From contig CANRGJ010000011.1 in NCBI GenBank assembly GCA_947630175.1, positions 29,191-93,190 of the forward strand: DNA of 64,000 bases. The letters are read 5' to 3'. This DNA comes from an uncultured Ruminiclostridium sp. (lineage in GTDB: Bacteria > Bacillota > Clostridia > Oscillospirales > Ruminococcaceae). The notes beneath the pieces were generated by a model. The model saw only the letters and a list, made by a program, of their open reading frames with translations. It was not told where the DNA came from and did not search any database. Of the stretch, positions 17,795 to 26,676 are shown in pieces. The first letter of the stretch is position 1; each line of letters opens with the position of its first letter. The position numbers and the translations under genes were made by a program.

Positions 17795-19319
17795 TGCCGT
17801 CACCTCCTGTCGAAGCAGCCTTCAGCTTTTTCTTTTTAATTCGCCTGCGGACAATGGATATTGCCACCGCAATAACTATCAGCACGATGACTACTATCAT
17901 AAATATGTTGAAATACGAACGTATCATATCCATTCTGTATTCCTTGAATGCTCTGTTGTAGCCGCCCTTGCTGTGCATATAGAAGTATTTCATCGCCATC
18001 TCGTTTTCGCCCATTGTGTAGTAGGCGTTGCCAAGACCGATGTAGGCGAACCAGTAGTTAGAGTCGCGGAGAAGTATCTCCTCAAAAGGCTCCTTTGCGT
18101 CCTGGTATCTGCCCCTGTTGAACAGCTCTATCGCATCTTGCACCATTCCGCCGAATTCGGTGAGCTTGAATATCGTTATGCTGTTCTTACGTCCGTCGGT
18201 GACGTAAACTCTGTGATTAAGGTTCTCTATTGCGGTGGGGGAGGTGAAAAGTCCCTTCTGATTTCCCTCGCCGCCGAAGATGAACTCAAGGTCAAGCTCC
18301 TCCGAATACTGGAATATTCTTCTCTTGGTGAAGTCCAGCAGGAAGACGTTTCCGTTTTCGTCCACGTCCACGTCGTCGATAGCGGAGGCGAAGTTCTGTC
18401 CGTTGTAGTAAAGGGGCATATCGCCGAACAGCATATTGTCAAAGCCCATATTCAGGTAAATATTTTCGCCTGCGGGGTTCAGCTTTTTGAGTACGTCCTT
18501 TTCCGCATTCTTGGAGGAGGTAACGGTGTAGATGAAGCCTTCCTCGTCGATGTCGCAGTTGGCAATTTCTATCGCGACTGCCTGAACTCTCTTGCGCATC
18601 TGCTCACGGCTCATAAACAAGCTGTAAAATGCGTTCTGGAGAACTTCAGCCGTGGTCTCTACACGGTTGGAGCCGTAGTAGCCGTTGAAACGTCCCTCTG
18701 TGCTGAACTGCACCATACCGTTTGTGATAGACTTGATAACGACGTACACGTTCAAAGCGTTGTCCACTACCACCTTGAGGGGACGGTAGGAAACCTCCGC
18801 CTCGTACAGGTCGCCGGAAGGTCTGGTGTACTCTCTGAAGATGGTCCCGTCCTCATAGCAGCCGATGACTCTTTCGTTCATCGTGTCAGCTATGTAGATG
18901 AGGGTCTTGTCGTTGTTATGCGTAACGAAAACGCCTGAGGGGTCGTTAAGGTCCGTCTTTTTGATAAGGCTCTCAGATTCGGGAAATTCCTCCCCGTATT
19001 TAAAGGTGTCAAGCACTGTGGCCGACTCCATTTTCTCATCTGTGATGACGATCCTCTTGTTTTTGGTGTCCGCCAGATATATTTTTCCGGTAACTTCGTC
19101 AACAAAAATGTCGTTAAGCTCATTGAAAGCGCCTACGCCAAGGTCAACGCCCGTAATGACTTCGTCAACAACGTATCCGTTCTGGGAAGGAACTGCGTCG
19201 TTCCACCAGTCGTAGTTGTAGCCGTTGTAAGGCTCATCAGCAGATACTGCGGACGCCAGCGCACTTACAGCGGTGACCGCCGCCATAGCCGCCGCACCGA
19301 ATTTTTTGAATAACGGCAC
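17784..19319 (-). CDS. NHL/TPR-repeat extracytoplasmic membrane-anchored protein
   Basis: A 511-residue protein with a signal peptide (ASAVSA at about 22-27), a beta-propeller of NHL-like repeats (about 60-390; for example GKIYLADTKNKRIVI, KTLIYIADTMNERVIG, NGNVFLLDFTKRRIFQYS), a short TPR-like helical stretch (about 400-450, with YWFAYIGLGNAYYTMGE), a membrane helix (about 470-490) and a basic tail. The propeller would face outside. The start is a GTG with AAAGGA ten bases upstream. It may bind carbohydrate or scaffold the transporter; this is inferred from position. Confidence 0.8.
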   Translation of the reverse strand: MPLFKKFGAAAMAAVTAVSALASAVSADEPYNGYNYDWWNDAVPSQNGYVVDEVITGVDLGVGAFNELNDIFVDEVTGKIYLADTKNKRIVITDEKMESATVLDTFKYGEEFPESESLIKKTDLNDPSGVFVTHNNDKTLIYIADTMNERVIGCYEDGTIFREYTRPSGDLYEAEVSYRPLKVVVDNALNVYVVIKSITNGMVQFSTEGRFNGYYGSNRVETTAEVLQNAFYSLFMSREQMRKRVQAVAIEIANCDIDEEGFIYTVTSSKNAEKDVLKKLNPAGENIYLNMGFDNMLFGDMPLYYNGQNFASAIDDVDVDENGNVFLLDFTKRRIFQYSEELDLEFIFGGEGNQKGLFTSPTAIENLNHRVYVTDGRKNSITIFKLTEFGGMVQDAIELFNRGRYQDAKEPFEEILLRDSNYWFAYIGLGNAYYTMGENEMAMKYFYMHSKGGYNRAFKEYRMDMIRSYFNIFMIVVIVLIVIAVAISIVRRRIKKKKLKAASTGGDGNAV

Positions 19320-19365
19320 TGATATTCATTCCTTTCTTGACTAAATTTGTAATGCTCCTGCAAGG

Positions 19366-20229
19366 TCAATCCTTCAGACCGCTTTGAGCCATTGTTTCCA
19401 TTACGTTGCTCTGGCAGATAAGGAATACCACGATAGGCGGGATCATTGTTATTACAACAGCCGCCGCCGCAACGCCCGCACGGGCAATACCCGCGGCGGA
19501 TATCTGCTGCATTACGGTGGGCAGAGGTTTAAGCTCCTCACTGTATATAAAGGAATAGCCTGTTACCTGCCATGCGCCCTGGAATGCGAATATCATCAGG
19601 GTGAGGATAGCGGGTTTTACGTTGGGCATTACCACCTGCCAGCAGGTCCTGAGGTGTCCTGCGCCGTCAAGCTTGGCGGCTTCGATGATGGCGTCGGGTA
19701 TCTGACCCATGAACTGACGCATAAGGAACAGTCCCATAGGCGTCGCAATGTAAGGGAGGGTTATGGCAAGGTAGGTATCGATAAGACCCATAACTGCCAT
19801 TACCATATACTGCATGATAAACATTACGGAAGAGGTGAACAGCAGGGCAACTTCTATCGCCTTGTTCAGCACCTTTTTTCCGGGAAATTCGCCCTTGGCG
19901 AGAACGTACGCCGCCGAGGAGGAGAACAGCAGCTGCGCTACCGTAACAACAACTGCGACAAGCACTGAGTTGAATATGTATCTGGAGAAAGGCACCCACA
20001 TATTTGACGCTGTGTTCAGCAGGTCGGTGAAGTTCTGACCTGTGGGTGACATAACGTAAAGCTTAGGCGGGAACAGGAACAGCTCCTGCGAAGGCTTCAG
20101 TGACTGTACCACCGACAAATAAATGGGGAACAGCATAAACAGACCTACGAGAAACAGCAGGACAAAGATCGCTATATCGCCTGCTCTTGAGCCGCCGTAC
20201 TTTTTTCTGGATTTTTTTGCTCTTTTCAT
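19366..20229 (-). CDS. Carbohydrate ABC transporter permease, MalG-type (first pair)
   Basis: A 287-residue permease with six membrane segments, a short basic N-terminus and the EAA loop EAAKLDGAGHLRTCWQVVMP. The length is normal for MalG-type proteins. AAAGGA precedes the ATG. It pairs with the MalF-type gene 41 bases upstream and follows the solute-binding protein, the usual order for CUT1 sugar importers. No MalK/MsmK-type ATPase with a C-terminal TOBE domain is found in the operon. Confidence 0.92.
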   Translation of the reverse strand: MKRAKKSRKKYGGSRAGDIAIFVLLFLVGLFMLFPIYLSVVQSLKPSQELFLFPPKLYVMSPTGQNFTDLLNTASNMWVPFSRYIFNSVLVAVVVTVAQLLFSSSAAYVLAKGEFPGKKVLNKAIEVALLFTSSVMFIMQYMVMAVMGLIDTYLAITLPYIATPMGLFLMRQFMGQIPDAIIEAAKLDGAGHLRTCWQVVMPNVKPAILTLMIFAFQGAWQVTGYSFIYSEELKPLPTVMQQISAAGIARAGVAAAAVVITMIPPIVVFLICQSNVMETMAQSGLKD

Positions 20230-20270
20230 GACTACCGTCCTTTCAGTTTATTTAGTTTGACTCAAGAGGT

Positions 20271-21221
20271 TTAATCAAGGTATCTGCCAAGTATCTTCTT
20301 GATGCCCCAGTTTGCAAGCAGCATTACCGCAAACAGCACGAAGCATATCGCAGAAGCATAGCCCATTTCATATCTGATCGAACCGTAGTCGAATGCGTGA
20401 GTCATAATCGTATGCGCCGCATAGTCGGTGGACGGGAAAGCGGTAAGGAAACGTCCGACGTCGCCTGCGGTGAATGAAGAAACTATCTGCATTACCGCCG
20501 CGAACAGCATTTGCGGTCCCATTGCGGGAACCGTTACCATCAACAGCTCCTGCATACGGTTTTTAACGCCCTCAACAGCCGCCGCCTCGTAACGGTCTCT
20601 GGGAATACCCTGAAGACCTGCTCTCAAGGCAAGGAAGCCTGCGCCAAGGGACATCCAGAGCTGTACCACGATAACGACGCCGAAGATGTAGTTTGCGTCG
20701 GTGAGCCACTGTCTTGCTCCGTGGAGAATACCCAGATTGATAAGGTAAGCGTTCGCTATACCGTAGGTATCGCCTGAGAAGATCAGCTGCCAGGTGGTGT
20801 AGATGTTGCCCGCCAGGGTGGGGGCGTAGAAGATGAAGGTGAATATCGTTTTTAAAGCACCGGGCATTTCGTTTATCAGCCACGCCAGCAGGAAGCAGAG
20901 TATGTAGCTGATAGGTCCGGTAACGATAGCGAATACGAGTGTGTTCTGCACCGCCTTGAGGAATACCTCGTCCTCAAGGAACAATGCGTAGAAGTTGTCA
21001 AGTCCTACCCACTGGGGGAACTGCACCATATTGAAGTTGGTGAAGCCCATAGGGAGCGACAGGATAACGGGAATAAACGTAAATATGGTAAACAGTATGA
21101 AGAACGGCGCCATCAGCAGGTAAAGACCCTTGCTGCGTCCCATCTGATACAACGTATAGCGGAACTTGCTGTCTTCAATATGCAGTCTTGTTTCCGTGGT
21201 AGTTGTTGCTTTTGCTGCCAA
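20271..21221 (-). CDS. Sugar ABC transporter permease, MalF-type (first pair)
   Basis: A 316-residue permease with about six membrane segments and an EAA loop (RYEAAAVEGVKNRMQELLMVTVP). It starts at TTG 21221, seven bases after a full AGGAGG site, and no better start is nearby. It is the partner of the MalG-type gene that follows. It lies downstream of the solute-binding protein behind a hairpin at 21252-21268, which may lower its expression relative to the binding protein. Confidence 0.92.
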   Translation of the reverse strand: MAAKATTTTETRLHIEDSKFRYTLYQMGRSKGLYLLMAPFFILFTIFTFIPVILSLPMGFTNFNMVQFPQWVGLDNFYALFLEDEVFLKAVQNTLVFAIVTGPISYILCFLLAWLINEMPGALKTIFTFIFYAPTLAGNIYTTWQLIFSGDTYGIANAYLINLGILHGARQWLTDANYIFGVVIVVQLWMSLGAGFLALRAGLQGIPRDRYEAAAVEGVKNRMQELLMVTVPAMGPQMLFAAVMQIVSSFTAGDVGRFLTAFPSTDYAAHTIMTHAFDYGSIRYEMGYASAICFVLFAVMLLANWGIKKILGRYLD

Positions 21222-21251
21222 TTGAATTCCTCCTCACAATATATTCCCCCG

Positions 21252-21268
21252 CCGCCGTATGACGGCGG
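21252..21268 (-). promoter_or_regulatory. Intercistronic hairpin after solute-binding protein gene
   Basis: A perfect 7-bp stem CCGCCGT/ACGGCGG with a three-base loop lies between the solute-binding gene and the first permease. There is no T-run after it on the transcribed strand, so mRNA stabilisation is more likely than termination. Confidence 0.6.
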
Positions 21269-21291
21269 GAAAATTATTATTTTTCGGTATT

Positions 21292-24234
21292 TTAAGAACC
21301 GAACGTAGAAAGCTCCTTATTCTTTCTCTCGATCTCGGCGTTGATGTCACGGTTGTAGCTGGTCAAAGCATAACGCGCGCTTTCGCCGTCGTTTACCACC
21401 GCCCTGAATGCGTTCTTGGTGTGACGGGTGGTAGCGTAGGAGGCGGGAATTATGGGAACTTCGTTGGTCTGAGCCATCTGTGCTGAGATCTTTGCCATTT
21501 CAGAGGACGACCATGGGAGCTGTTGGATAGCTTCCACGTTTGCGGTGTCAAATCTTCCCATAGGTCCCATAAGAGCCTCTATGGTGCGTCCGTATTCGAC
21601 CTGTACCTCAGTGGAGGTGAACCACTTGATAAATTCCCACGCCGCGTTCGCGTTGGGTACCTTGGTGAATATCAGCGCGCCTGCCGAGGAGGAGTTTACG
21701 GTGTGATTTACCGTGCCGTCCGCCTGAGGCGTTCCGGGTACCAGCGTGAAGTCCCACAGTCCCTTGATCTCGGGAGCTGATACGGAAAGCTGATTGTAGA
21801 AGGTATAAGGCTGTACCACGATGGGCATTTCGCCTGTTCTGAAACGGCTGAATGCGTCATAGGTCTGATCCAGCGCATATACGTTGTAGAATTTCGTCCA
21901 CATTTCAAACGCCTCAAGGCTTGCCTCCTGGTCGTAGGTGGTCTGAGTGAGGTCGTCGTTGTAGATGTTCAGTCCTCTTTGCAGCATAAGCATTACGAAG
22001 GTATCGCCTGCGTCAAATACGGAGCTGGTGGTTACCGCTGCGGGAGTAACAAGTCCTACGTCCAGATATGAACGCTGGAACACGTTGATGAGCTGTATCA
22101 TGTCGTCCCATGTTTCGGGGGGCTCTTCAATGTTAAGCTCTTCAAGAATGTCCGTGCGGTAGAACATCATGGGGAAGGTCTGGGAAACGGGAAGTCCGTA
22201 AACTCCGCCGTTGTAGCTGTAAAGCGTCATTATGTTGGGGCTGAACCTCTTGGCTACTTCATTGTAGTCGTTGAAGGAGGTCAGATCCACCAACAGGTCA
22301 CGGGCGGCAAGCTGTATGGGGAAGTCGCCGCCGATAAACAGCGCCACTTCGGGTCCCTTTCCTGCAAGGGTCGCTTCAAGGATACCGCCTACAACAAGGT
22401 TTATAGATGCGGTAACGCCGTCGTGGTTGGGGTTAAAGTCGCTGTCAACCTGCTCCTTTATCGCCATAGCCTGGTCACGGGCAAGACCTACCCAGACGTT
22501 CAGGGCGGTGTCGGAGGCGTTTTCGGAAATGCTGTTGTAATCCTCAAAGAATGAGCCGATAAACGCCTGGAAGCCGAACACAAGATTTTCAAAGAAGTTG
22601 CCCGTTGCGGGAGAAGGCTTTTCGTGAGAGGTCATTACCTCAAGATAGTCTATTTCAAGGGGCTGGTCGCGGTAGTCTCTCATCCATGCGGACAGAGAGG
22701 ATATGTAGTCCTTCAGCGTGGAGGCGATCTGAGGAATGTCCTCGGGCTCGTCTATACATCTGTAAAGAATTACCGCCATAGTCTCCAGGGTAGAAGCCTC
22801 GGAGCCTGCGCCCAGCTTTTCTATATTTGCTTTTTCTGCGTAAAGTCTGTTCCTTATCTCCTCAAATTTGGGGAGCAACTCGGGAATAGTTACGTCTACC
22901 TGATAGTCGTTGTACTGGTCGGGCTCGGGACCTGTTATCATCAATATACGTCTGTAATAATAGTTCAGCTCGTATACGATGTCGTCCAGTCTCTGCATTA
23001 CTTCGCCGATGTCGCCGGGGATAGCCTCCATCGTAATGGTGTGCTTTCCTGCGGTAAGGTAAACGTAAATGTTCTCGCCGTTTTCATCGGTTATGCCCTG
23101 AGAATACCAGTTGTTGCTGTAAGGGAACAGAACGTCGTCGTAATACTGATTGGGTACTGCGCCGTCGATATAAACACGGCGGTTTGAGAAGAAGCCTCTC
23201 ATAATGTTCTGTCTTACCTTAAAGCTGAAGGTGTAATAGCCGTCAGCGGGAACACTAAATTCCCACGTTACCGACTGAGTGGACTTGTTCCAGGTCGCCT
23301 GACCCATCGTGTTGTAGCGCTGTTTGGTGGGGTGGGAGGGGCTTGTCATACACTCGGTACGGTCGGAGGTGGCATACAGGGTGGAGGCTGTCTTGTACAG
23401 GTTGTTCTCGCCCTGGAGAAGTATGGTGTTTGTGCCTATAACGTTGGTGTCGGTGAGGGCGGGAGTATTGTCTATATCCTGCTGAGAGGGCTTTTCATAC
23501 TGAGGAACAGCGGGATAATTCTTAAAGGTCATGGATTTCAGACCGATGTTGCACTTGATACCCGTTATGGACAGGGTGTGCTTGCCTGAATCCAGCCAGA
23601 AGAAATACGGCTCGTTGAAAAGTCCTTCCTTATCCTTTATGGGGTAAGTCACCCACATATCGTACTCGGTCTGTCCGGGACGGATATCGTTGTCTCTGCC
23701 GTCCTTGCCGATAGCGGATTCGTCCTTCCAGTAGCGGTCGAGAGTGAAGGTCTTTGCCGCGGAGAAGGGATAATCCCCGTCCAGCTTCATCGCCACTTCG
23801 ATAACAGTATTGCTGCCCGCTATGGTGTAATAAAGCATTTCCAGATTATAAAGACCCGCCTGGTCAACGGTAAATTCGTAATTGAGAGTACCGCCGTGAT
23901 TTGTCCAGAGCAGTACGTCGCTTTCGTCCTGATAATCGGTGACTTCCACTTCGGGCTCTACGCCTGAGGCGTCAGCCTCTGCGGAAACGTAATCCGCCGC
24001 GTTTATCACTACCTGCGCATCAGGATGCGCCGCGTCGGCATGGTCGTTGAGATATCCTGCATATGTATCCTCACGGCTCACACCTGCAACCAACGATTCG
24101 TTTATGGTAGAATCCTGCTGCTGTCCGCTTTGGTCGCCGCCGCCTTCGGCAAACACAGGCTGCATGGAAATCGTCATTCCCGCCGCTGTCAGGACAGCCA
24201 GCGCTTTTTTCAACTTGATGTTCATTCTTGCCAA
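21292..24234 (-). CDS. Very large extracellular solute-binding protein with N-terminal binding modules
   Basis: About 980 residues, roughly twice the usual length for a sugar-binding protein. After a signal peptide (cleavage near VFA-EGG) come two beta-rich regions (about 40-230 and 250-430) that read like jelly-roll carbohydrate-binding modules, a helical linker, and a family 1 solute-binding fold from about residue 570 (ALNVWVGLARDQAMAIKEQ, GGVYGLPVSQTFPMMFYRTD, AWEFIKWFTS). No lipobox cysteine is seen. The TTG start at 24234 has AAAGGTGG seven bases upstream; the ATG at 24225 is 16 bases from it. It is the only binding protein for two permease pairs. Confidence 0.88.
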   Translation of the reverse strand: MARMNIKLKKALAVLTAAGMTISMQPVFAEGGGDQSGQQQDSTINESLVAGVSREDTYAGYLNDHADAAHPDAQVVINAADYVSAEADASGVEPEVEVTDYQDESDVLLWTNHGGTLNYEFTVDQAGLYNLEMLYYTIAGSNTVIEVAMKLDGDYPFSAAKTFTLDRYWKDESAIGKDGRDNDIRPGQTEYDMWVTYPIKDKEGLFNEPYFFWLDSGKHTLSITGIKCNIGLKSMTFKNYPAVPQYEKPSQQDIDNTPALTDTNVIGTNTILLQGENNLYKTASTLYATSDRTECMTSPSHPTKQRYNTMGQATWNKSTQSVTWEFSVPADGYYTFSFKVRQNIMRGFFSNRRVYIDGAVPNQYYDDVLFPYSNNWYSQGITDENGENIYVYLTAGKHTITMEAIPGDIGEVMQRLDDIVYELNYYYRRILMITGPEPDQYNDYQVDVTIPELLPKFEEIRNRLYAEKANIEKLGAGSEASTLETMAVILYRCIDEPEDIPQIASTLKDYISSLSAWMRDYRDQPLEIDYLEVMTSHEKPSPATGNFFENLVFGFQAFIGSFFEDYNSISENASDTALNVWVGLARDQAMAIKEQVDSDFNPNHDGVTASINLVVGGILEATLAGKGPEVALFIGGDFPIQLAARDLLVDLTSFNDYNEVAKRFSPNIMTLYSYNGGVYGLPVSQTFPMMFYRTDILEELNIEEPPETWDDMIQLINVFQRSYLDVGLVTPAAVTTSSVFDAGDTFVMLMLQRGLNIYNDDLTQTTYDQEASLEAFEMWTKFYNVYALDQTYDAFSRFRTGEMPIVVQPYTFYNQLSVSAPEIKGLWDFTLVPGTPQADGTVNHTVNSSSAGALIFTKVPNANAAWEFIKWFTSTEVQVEYGRTIEALMGPMGRFDTANVEAIQQLPWSSSEMAKISAQMAQTNEVPIIPASYATTRHTKNAFRAVVNDGESARYALTSYNRDINAEIERKNKELSTFGS

Positions 24235-24265
24235 AATATTTCCACCTTTCTTGATGAAATAAGCT

Positions 24266-24296
24266 GTTCCCGTAAATAAATGCGGTTTGCGGGAAC
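24266..24296 (-). promoter_or_regulatory. Intercistronic hairpin before solute-binding protein gene
   Basis: GTTCCCG (24266-24272) pairs with CGGGAAC (24290-24296), in the 125-base gap between the second ATPase and the binding protein. Together with the 21252-21268 hairpin it brackets the cistron, as at processing sites that raise binding-protein levels. Confidence 0.55.
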
Positions 24297-24359
24297 GCCC
24301 CGTTGTATGTAACGACTCAGTCGTATTTAAGAAGATAAGCGCCTTTCGGCGTGACGTTC

Positions 24360-25307
24360 TCACTGAGGAGAACCGTCGGAGAAATTCCTTGAGGTTATCA
24401 CTATCCTTCCCTCTTCCATTTCCACTCTCACCTTGTCGCCGCCCTTAAGTCCAAGCTGAGCAAGGTATTCCTTGGGGAGCTGAAGTCTGCCCGAACGATC
24501 CAGTACCACAAGCTCCTCGCTTGCCGCTTCCTCCGCCGCCGCTTTCTGCTGGGAAAGGTCGTCGAAGGAGGCGATGTCGGAAATAGAGCTTTTGCGTATC
24601 ATTTCGGTGGCGGTCTTGCCGTCCCTTATTGAAACGACTCTGTCAATAGAGCGTGAAAGATTTACGTCGTGAGTTACTATTATAATTGTAAGACCCATAT
24701 CGCGGTTCAGCCGCTTGAACACGTCAAGCACCATAGCCGCCGTCTTCGTGTCGACTGCGCCTGTGGGTTCGTCCGCAAGCAGCAGGCTGGGGTTGTTGGC
24801 AAGGGCGATAGCGATCGCAACACGCTGCTGCTCGCCGCCTGACATCTGCCCCAAAAGGGAATTTTTTCTCCCTGAAAGTCCTACCGTATCAAGCAGCTCC
24901 TCAGCACGTTTTCGCCGTTCCTGAACGCCCTTGAGCAGCATAGGCACTTCCACGTTCTGCACCGCTGTGAGATACGGGATAAGGTTTCTTGCGTTGTTCT
25001 GCCACACGAAGCCCACCGTGTCCCTCATATAGGAGATAAGCTCCTTGTCGCCGAATTTCAGCAGGTCCTTGCCGTCTACGAAAACAGTTCCCGCCGAGGG
25101 CTTGTCAAGTCCGCCCAGAATATTCAGCAGGGTGGATTTTCCTGAGCCCGAGGCGCCTACGATACCCATAAGCTCCCCACGCTCCACTGTAAGGTCAAGC
25201 CCTTGCAGCGCCATTACCTCTATCTCGTCGGTCTTGTATATCTTAACTAAATTCTCGCACTGCACCATTATGTGCTCGGGCGGAGCGAGCAAAACCTTTT
25301 CAGGCAT
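24360..25307 (-). CDS. LolD/MacB-type ABC ATPase with C-terminal AbrB-like domain
   Basis: About 315 residues. The nucleotide-binding domain has Walker A (GASGSGKST), signature MSGGEQQRVAIA, Walker B (LLLADEPTGAVD) and the switch histidine in VTHD. From about residue 265 an AbrB/SpoVT-like swapped-hairpin sequence follows (LDRSGRLQLPKEYLAQLGLKGGDKVRVE), which is not part of normal ABC ATPases. The ATG at 25307 was chosen over GTG 25316, which overlaps the GGGAGGTGG ribosome site. It overlaps the first ATPase stop by eight bases. The ATPase type is that of lipoprotein and peptide systems, yet it sits in a sugar-type operon. Confidence 0.88.
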   Translation of the reverse strand: MPEKVLLAPPEHIMVQCENLVKIYKTDEIEVMALQGLDLTVERGELMGIVGASGSGKSTLLNILGGLDKPSAGTVFVDGKDLLKFGDKELISYMRDTVGFVWQNNARNLIPYLTAVQNVEVPMLLKGVQERRKRAEELLDTVGLSGRKNSLLGQMSGGEQQRVAIAIALANNPSLLLADEPTGAVDTKTAAMVLDVFKRLNRDMGLTIIIVTHDVNLSRSIDRVVSIRDGKTATEMIRKSSISDIASFDDLSQQKAAAEEAASEELVVLDRSGRLQLPKEYLAQLGLKGGDKVRVEMEEGRIVITSRNFSDGSPQ

Positions 25308-26016
25308 CGGCTCCACCTCCCGCTACATCGTTATGTACAGCGGAGGAGATAACGCCGTCCTCCAGTGAGTAGACAACGTCCGCAAGCTCCATCATCGTCT
25401 GGTCGTGGGTGGTCATCACTATCGTGAGATCCTCCTCCCTTACCAGCTCACGGAACAGCTTCAGCACCGCAAGCCCCGTGGGGGTATCAAGCGCCGCCGT
25501 AGGCTCGTCTGCGAAAACTATTTTCGGTCGGTGGCAGACGGCTCTCGCAATTGCAACACGCTGCTGCTCGCCGCCTGAAAGCTCGCCGGGACGGTGATAC
25601 ATTCGCTTTTCCAGTCCCACTCTTGTAAGACATTCCTTAGCCCTTGCGCTTCGCTCGGAAAGGGGGACCCCCGCCAACCGCAGGGCAAATTCCACGTTCT
25701 CGTAAGCGGTCATTGTGGAGATAAGCGCAACCGACTGGAACACGAACGCCATTTTATGTCTTCTCAGCTTGTCGCACTCGGAGGAGGAAAGCTGAGTTAT
25801 ATCCTGTCCTTCAAAGTAAACGTTTCCGCCGCTGGGTTTATCCAGTGCTCCCAGTATGTTTATCAGCGTGGTCTTTCCCGAACCCGAACGTCCCCGCAGG
25901 CAGACAAGCTGATTCTGATCCACCTCCAGGTCGATGTCCGTAAGAGCGTTCACCACGCTCCCGTCGCCGATGGTAAACTGCCGTGAAACGCCGTCCGCTT
26001 TTAAAATAACAGCCAT
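25300..26016 (-). CDS. LolD/MacB-type ABC ATPase
   Basis: About 238 residues from the ATG at 26016, which has GGGTGA five bases upstream; in-frame codons further up (to 26169) lie in the mRNA leader. The nucleotide-binding domain is complete: GRSGSGKTT, ELSGGEQQRVAIARAV, IVFADEPTAALD and TTHDQ. It is the first gene of the ten-gene operon and overlaps the second ATPase, so a heterodimer is likely. It has no C-terminal TOBE domain, which argues against a classical MalK. No FtsX/MacB-type permease is found nearby; the only permeases in the operon are MalF/MalG types. Confidence 0.88.
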   Translation of the reverse strand: MAVILKADGVSRQFTIGDGSVVNALTDIDLEVDQNQLVCLRGRSGSGKTTLINILGALDKPSGGNVYFEGQDITQLSSSECDKLRRHKMAFVFQSVALISTMTAYENVEFALRLAGVPLSERSARAKECLTRVGLEKRMYHRPGELSGGEQQRVAIARAVCHRPKIVFADEPTAALDTPTGLAVLKLFRELVREEDLTIVMTTHDQTMMELADVVYSLEDGVISSAVHNDVAGGGADA

Positions 26017-26212
26017 TTCATCACCCGAATTTTTCATTTTTTCGATTTTTGAAAAGCGGGAAAAAGCCCTTGCCGCTTTAAAAAAGAGCGAGGACTTGTG
26101 AGGCGGACGGTGTTCTTCGCCCAGCCCGAAAGAACCGCAAACGGCTTTGCCGTAAGGTCCTTTGCCCATTCAAGACATGCAAAATACACATACTTTTCAC
26201 AAGGCTGTTTTT

Positions 26213-26241
26213 ATTATATCAAAGTTTGTGCAATCTGTCAA
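26213..26241 (-). promoter_or_regulatory. Consensus promoter of the ten-gene ABC operon
   Basis: On the minus strand a perfect TTGACA (26241-26236), 17-bp spacer and TATAAT (26218-26213). The transcript would begin near 26205, leaving a leader of about 190 bases before the first ATG. The leader contains a small ACGGC-AAA-GCCGT hairpin, but no known riboswitch was recognised. Confidence 0.9.
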
Positions 26242-26408
26242 GATTTCATAAAAAATTTTTTCTTTTTTTAGATTTTATTTGCAATATACACAAAAAATTC
26301 GGCGGAAGGAGTAAAAATTGACCCCTTTTTTCGCCGAATTTTGCAAATGTTGAGCAGGAAAAATTTTTCTTGTACAATATATTGTGACAAAATGTAAAGG
26401 GACGAAGG

Positions 26409-26573
26409 CAGTGCACGGTGCACAGTGCACAGTGTAAAGTTGTGGAGTTTTTTGCCTGCGGCAAAAAACGGATTGGGAATTGCCGCCTGTAAATTTATAC
26501 CTGTCATTTCAAATCCGTCCGCGCAGCGGACACCTCAACTTTGCACTGTACACTTTACACTTTACACTGTAAA
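26409..26573. repeat. Dispersed heptamer/hairpin repeat, short copy
   Basis: Left heptamer array (GTGCACA/GTGTAAA type) into GTTGTGG, hairpin TTTTTTGCC-TGC-GGCAAAAAA, a core with ATTGCCGCCTGTAAATTTA and CATTTCAAATCCGTCCGC, a GTCCGC-GCA-GCGGAC hairpin, then an inverted heptamer array. The right end lacks a clean CCACAAC. This copy fills much of the 660-base gap between the operon start and the next gene. I see no gene in that gap. Confidence 0.85.
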
Positions 26574-26676
26574 ATCGTTCTTCATTTATCATAACACATT
26601 TTCGGGGAAATGGGTTGCATTTTTGCAAAAAAATAAAAAGGCTTCACAGCCTTTTTAAAATAAGTTATCTAAATTT

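Noticed and set aside
26017..26169. Longer N-terminus for the first ABC ATPase
   Set aside because: The extra codons lie in the mRNA leader, lack a ribosome site, and the ATP-binding domain begins right after the ATG at 26016.
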